From Formicarius rufipectus (taxonomy: Eukaryota > Chordata > Aves > Passeriformes > Formicariidae), in assembly GCA_013399695.1 (NCBI GenBank), contig VXAU01004384.1, positions 1,370,758 to 1,434,757 of the forward strand: a DNA stretch of 64,000 nucleotides, in the 5' to 3' direction. Below are positions 62,925 to 64,000 of the stretch, piece by piece. The position numbers and the translations under genes are program-made. Numbering within the stretch: the first letter of the stretch is position 1; each line of letters starts with the position of its first letter. A model generated the notes under the pieces. The model ran no database searches, was not told where the DNA came from, and saw only the letters and a program-made list of their open reading frames with translations.

Positions 62925-64000
62925 ACAGGAGAGCCAAGCCCTCATCACAGCCTGCCAAGCTGGAGCAATAAAACTCAGACTTCATATTCTCCTTCCTTGG
63001 TCCTTGAGAGGCAGGAATCCCTGGTTATCAATATCTCAGATTTCCTCTAACATGATTCCTATTGTATAATAATGTAAATTAGTATCAACATTTATACTGG
63101 CTCATTTAACTCACTAATCCCATTGAACCTATTTTCAACAAGTGTAAGTTTTAAGACAGTTACTTATTAATTTCTAAGGCTTGATGTGAGGGTGTCACCT
63201 TATTTTGAAATATTCTGTGCTGTGGATGATTCAAAACTGCCCTGACTGCAGTCCTTGCTTAAGCCTAGAGTTTAAAGCAATTTATAGCTGAATCATTTTC
63301 TATTGTTTTGCCATTCCTTCTCTTCTCTGTGGAAGGTGGGGGAGCCTTGTTTGCCACTCTGTTATTGATGAGGGAAACAGAAGATAGCGCAACACCAACA
63401 AAGCAGGCAAAACACAATTTATCTCTTTCCCTGAAGTTCCATTTGAAGAAAAATTATCCTCTTTCTTGGGAAGGATGATCCTCAGGAGTGGAATCTAAAA
63501 GAACTTCTAGGTTAAGCCTGTGGCTACTTAGTCAAAAAAAAAAAAAAAAGGACAAAAAAACCAAACAAAAAACCAAAATAAAAACAAATAGAAACAAACA
63601 AAAACAACAACAAACCAAACAAAAAATAACCCTAGCCTTCTGGTTTGAGTCTCTAGCAAGAGGAAGAAGAATTTTATTCCCACATGAGCAGAAAAGAGTA
63701 AGGTCAAGAGTGGGTGCATAAACACGCAGAAGACGTCAGACTACAGGAACCATCCAGGAAAATCTGAATTAGTTGTTTGGAGGAAATCCATACCATCCCT
63801 CATGGCACTTTAGTAGAAGACAGCATCACAGCCTGGCAGGTAATCCTGCCTGACTACACCAGTACTGTTTCATTCCCTCCAGTCTTCCTTTTCTGAGTTT
63901 CTGTTCTCTCCAACACATAAATTTACTCTTCTGCCCAAGAAGGCTGCAAAGTTGCAAGATATGAGGGGAAGGCGAGTGAGAGAGGGGGAACCTCCCCAAG
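62925..64000. other. Unannotated stretch to window end
   Basis: No gene recognised. The only clear feature is the A-rich tract at 63534-63626. Confidence 0.5.
63534..63626. repeat. A-rich / (CAAA)-like low-complexity tract
   Basis: A run of 16 A, then about 75 bp of A-rich sequence with C interruptions (caaacaaaa, aacaacaac). It could be the tail of a retroposed sequence on the plus strand, but nothing upstream was recognised. Confidence 0.85.

Noticed and set aside
1..64000. CRISPR array, bacterial operons, riboswitches or replication origins
   Set aside because: The sequence is vertebrate-like. No regularly spaced direct repeats of the CRISPR kind exist, and no bacterial coding structure was seen.
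1..64000. tRNA, snRNA or rRNA genes
   Set aside because: No cloverleaf A/B boxes or snRNA landmarks were recognised by eye. A covariance-model scan would be needed to exclude them fully.

Overview
This window looks like bird nuclear DNA: AT-rich, sparsely repetitive, and with no gene I can recognise. The avian call rests on six fragments of CR1, the dominant avian LINE, in both orientations. They carry the usual CR1 3'-end wording (tracts like 'ggtcccttccaaccc' and ATTCTRTG-type tails). No bacterial or organellar gene structure is present. Open reading frames are short, overlap in all frames and have low-complexity composition, as expected by chance in 64 kb. The window is best read as intergenic or long-intron sequence.

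Layout. (1) 1-3634: unremarkable single-copy-like DNA. (2) 3635-5529: a CR1 relic, then a truncated endogenous retrovirus on the minus strand. From right to left the retrovirus has an LTR (about 5151-5529, with TATA box and poly(A) signal), a lysine-tRNA-type primer binding site (5131-5148), a splice donor (about 4989), and a broken gag frame (about 4923-4012). Gag contains a matrix-like N-terminus, a tandem 10-residue repeat and the beginning of capsid. Everything downstream of early capsid is missing. (3) 5530-32500: mostly empty, with two CR1 pieces, a CR1 tail, an ancient amniote hairpin repeat (13223-13306), a 113-bp quasi-palindrome (10869-10981), a perfect 12-bp-arm hairpin (15981-16010), a 16-bp palindrome (19936-19951) and simple repeats. 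(4) 32560-33215, minus strand: a decayed reverse transcriptase domain of the L1/Tx1 type, not CR1, which I consider the most notable non-viral find. (5) 33216-64000: more unannotated DNA with scattered ancient amniote repeat relics (36190, 38245, 39854, 42260, 42530, 50488, 62851), a long CR1 fragment still encoding the ORF2 C-terminus (54780-55275), a CR1 tail (59593-59758), a slightly GC-richer patch (50704-51040) and several A/T tracts.

There is no operon-like or pathway-like cooperation between genes. The useful content is a fossil record of retroelements (CR1, an ERVK-like retrovirus, an L1-type LINE, older palindromic elements) plus a few structured or splice-signal-like sequences that could be functional but are unproven. 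Family names come from remembered consensus features, not from a database search.
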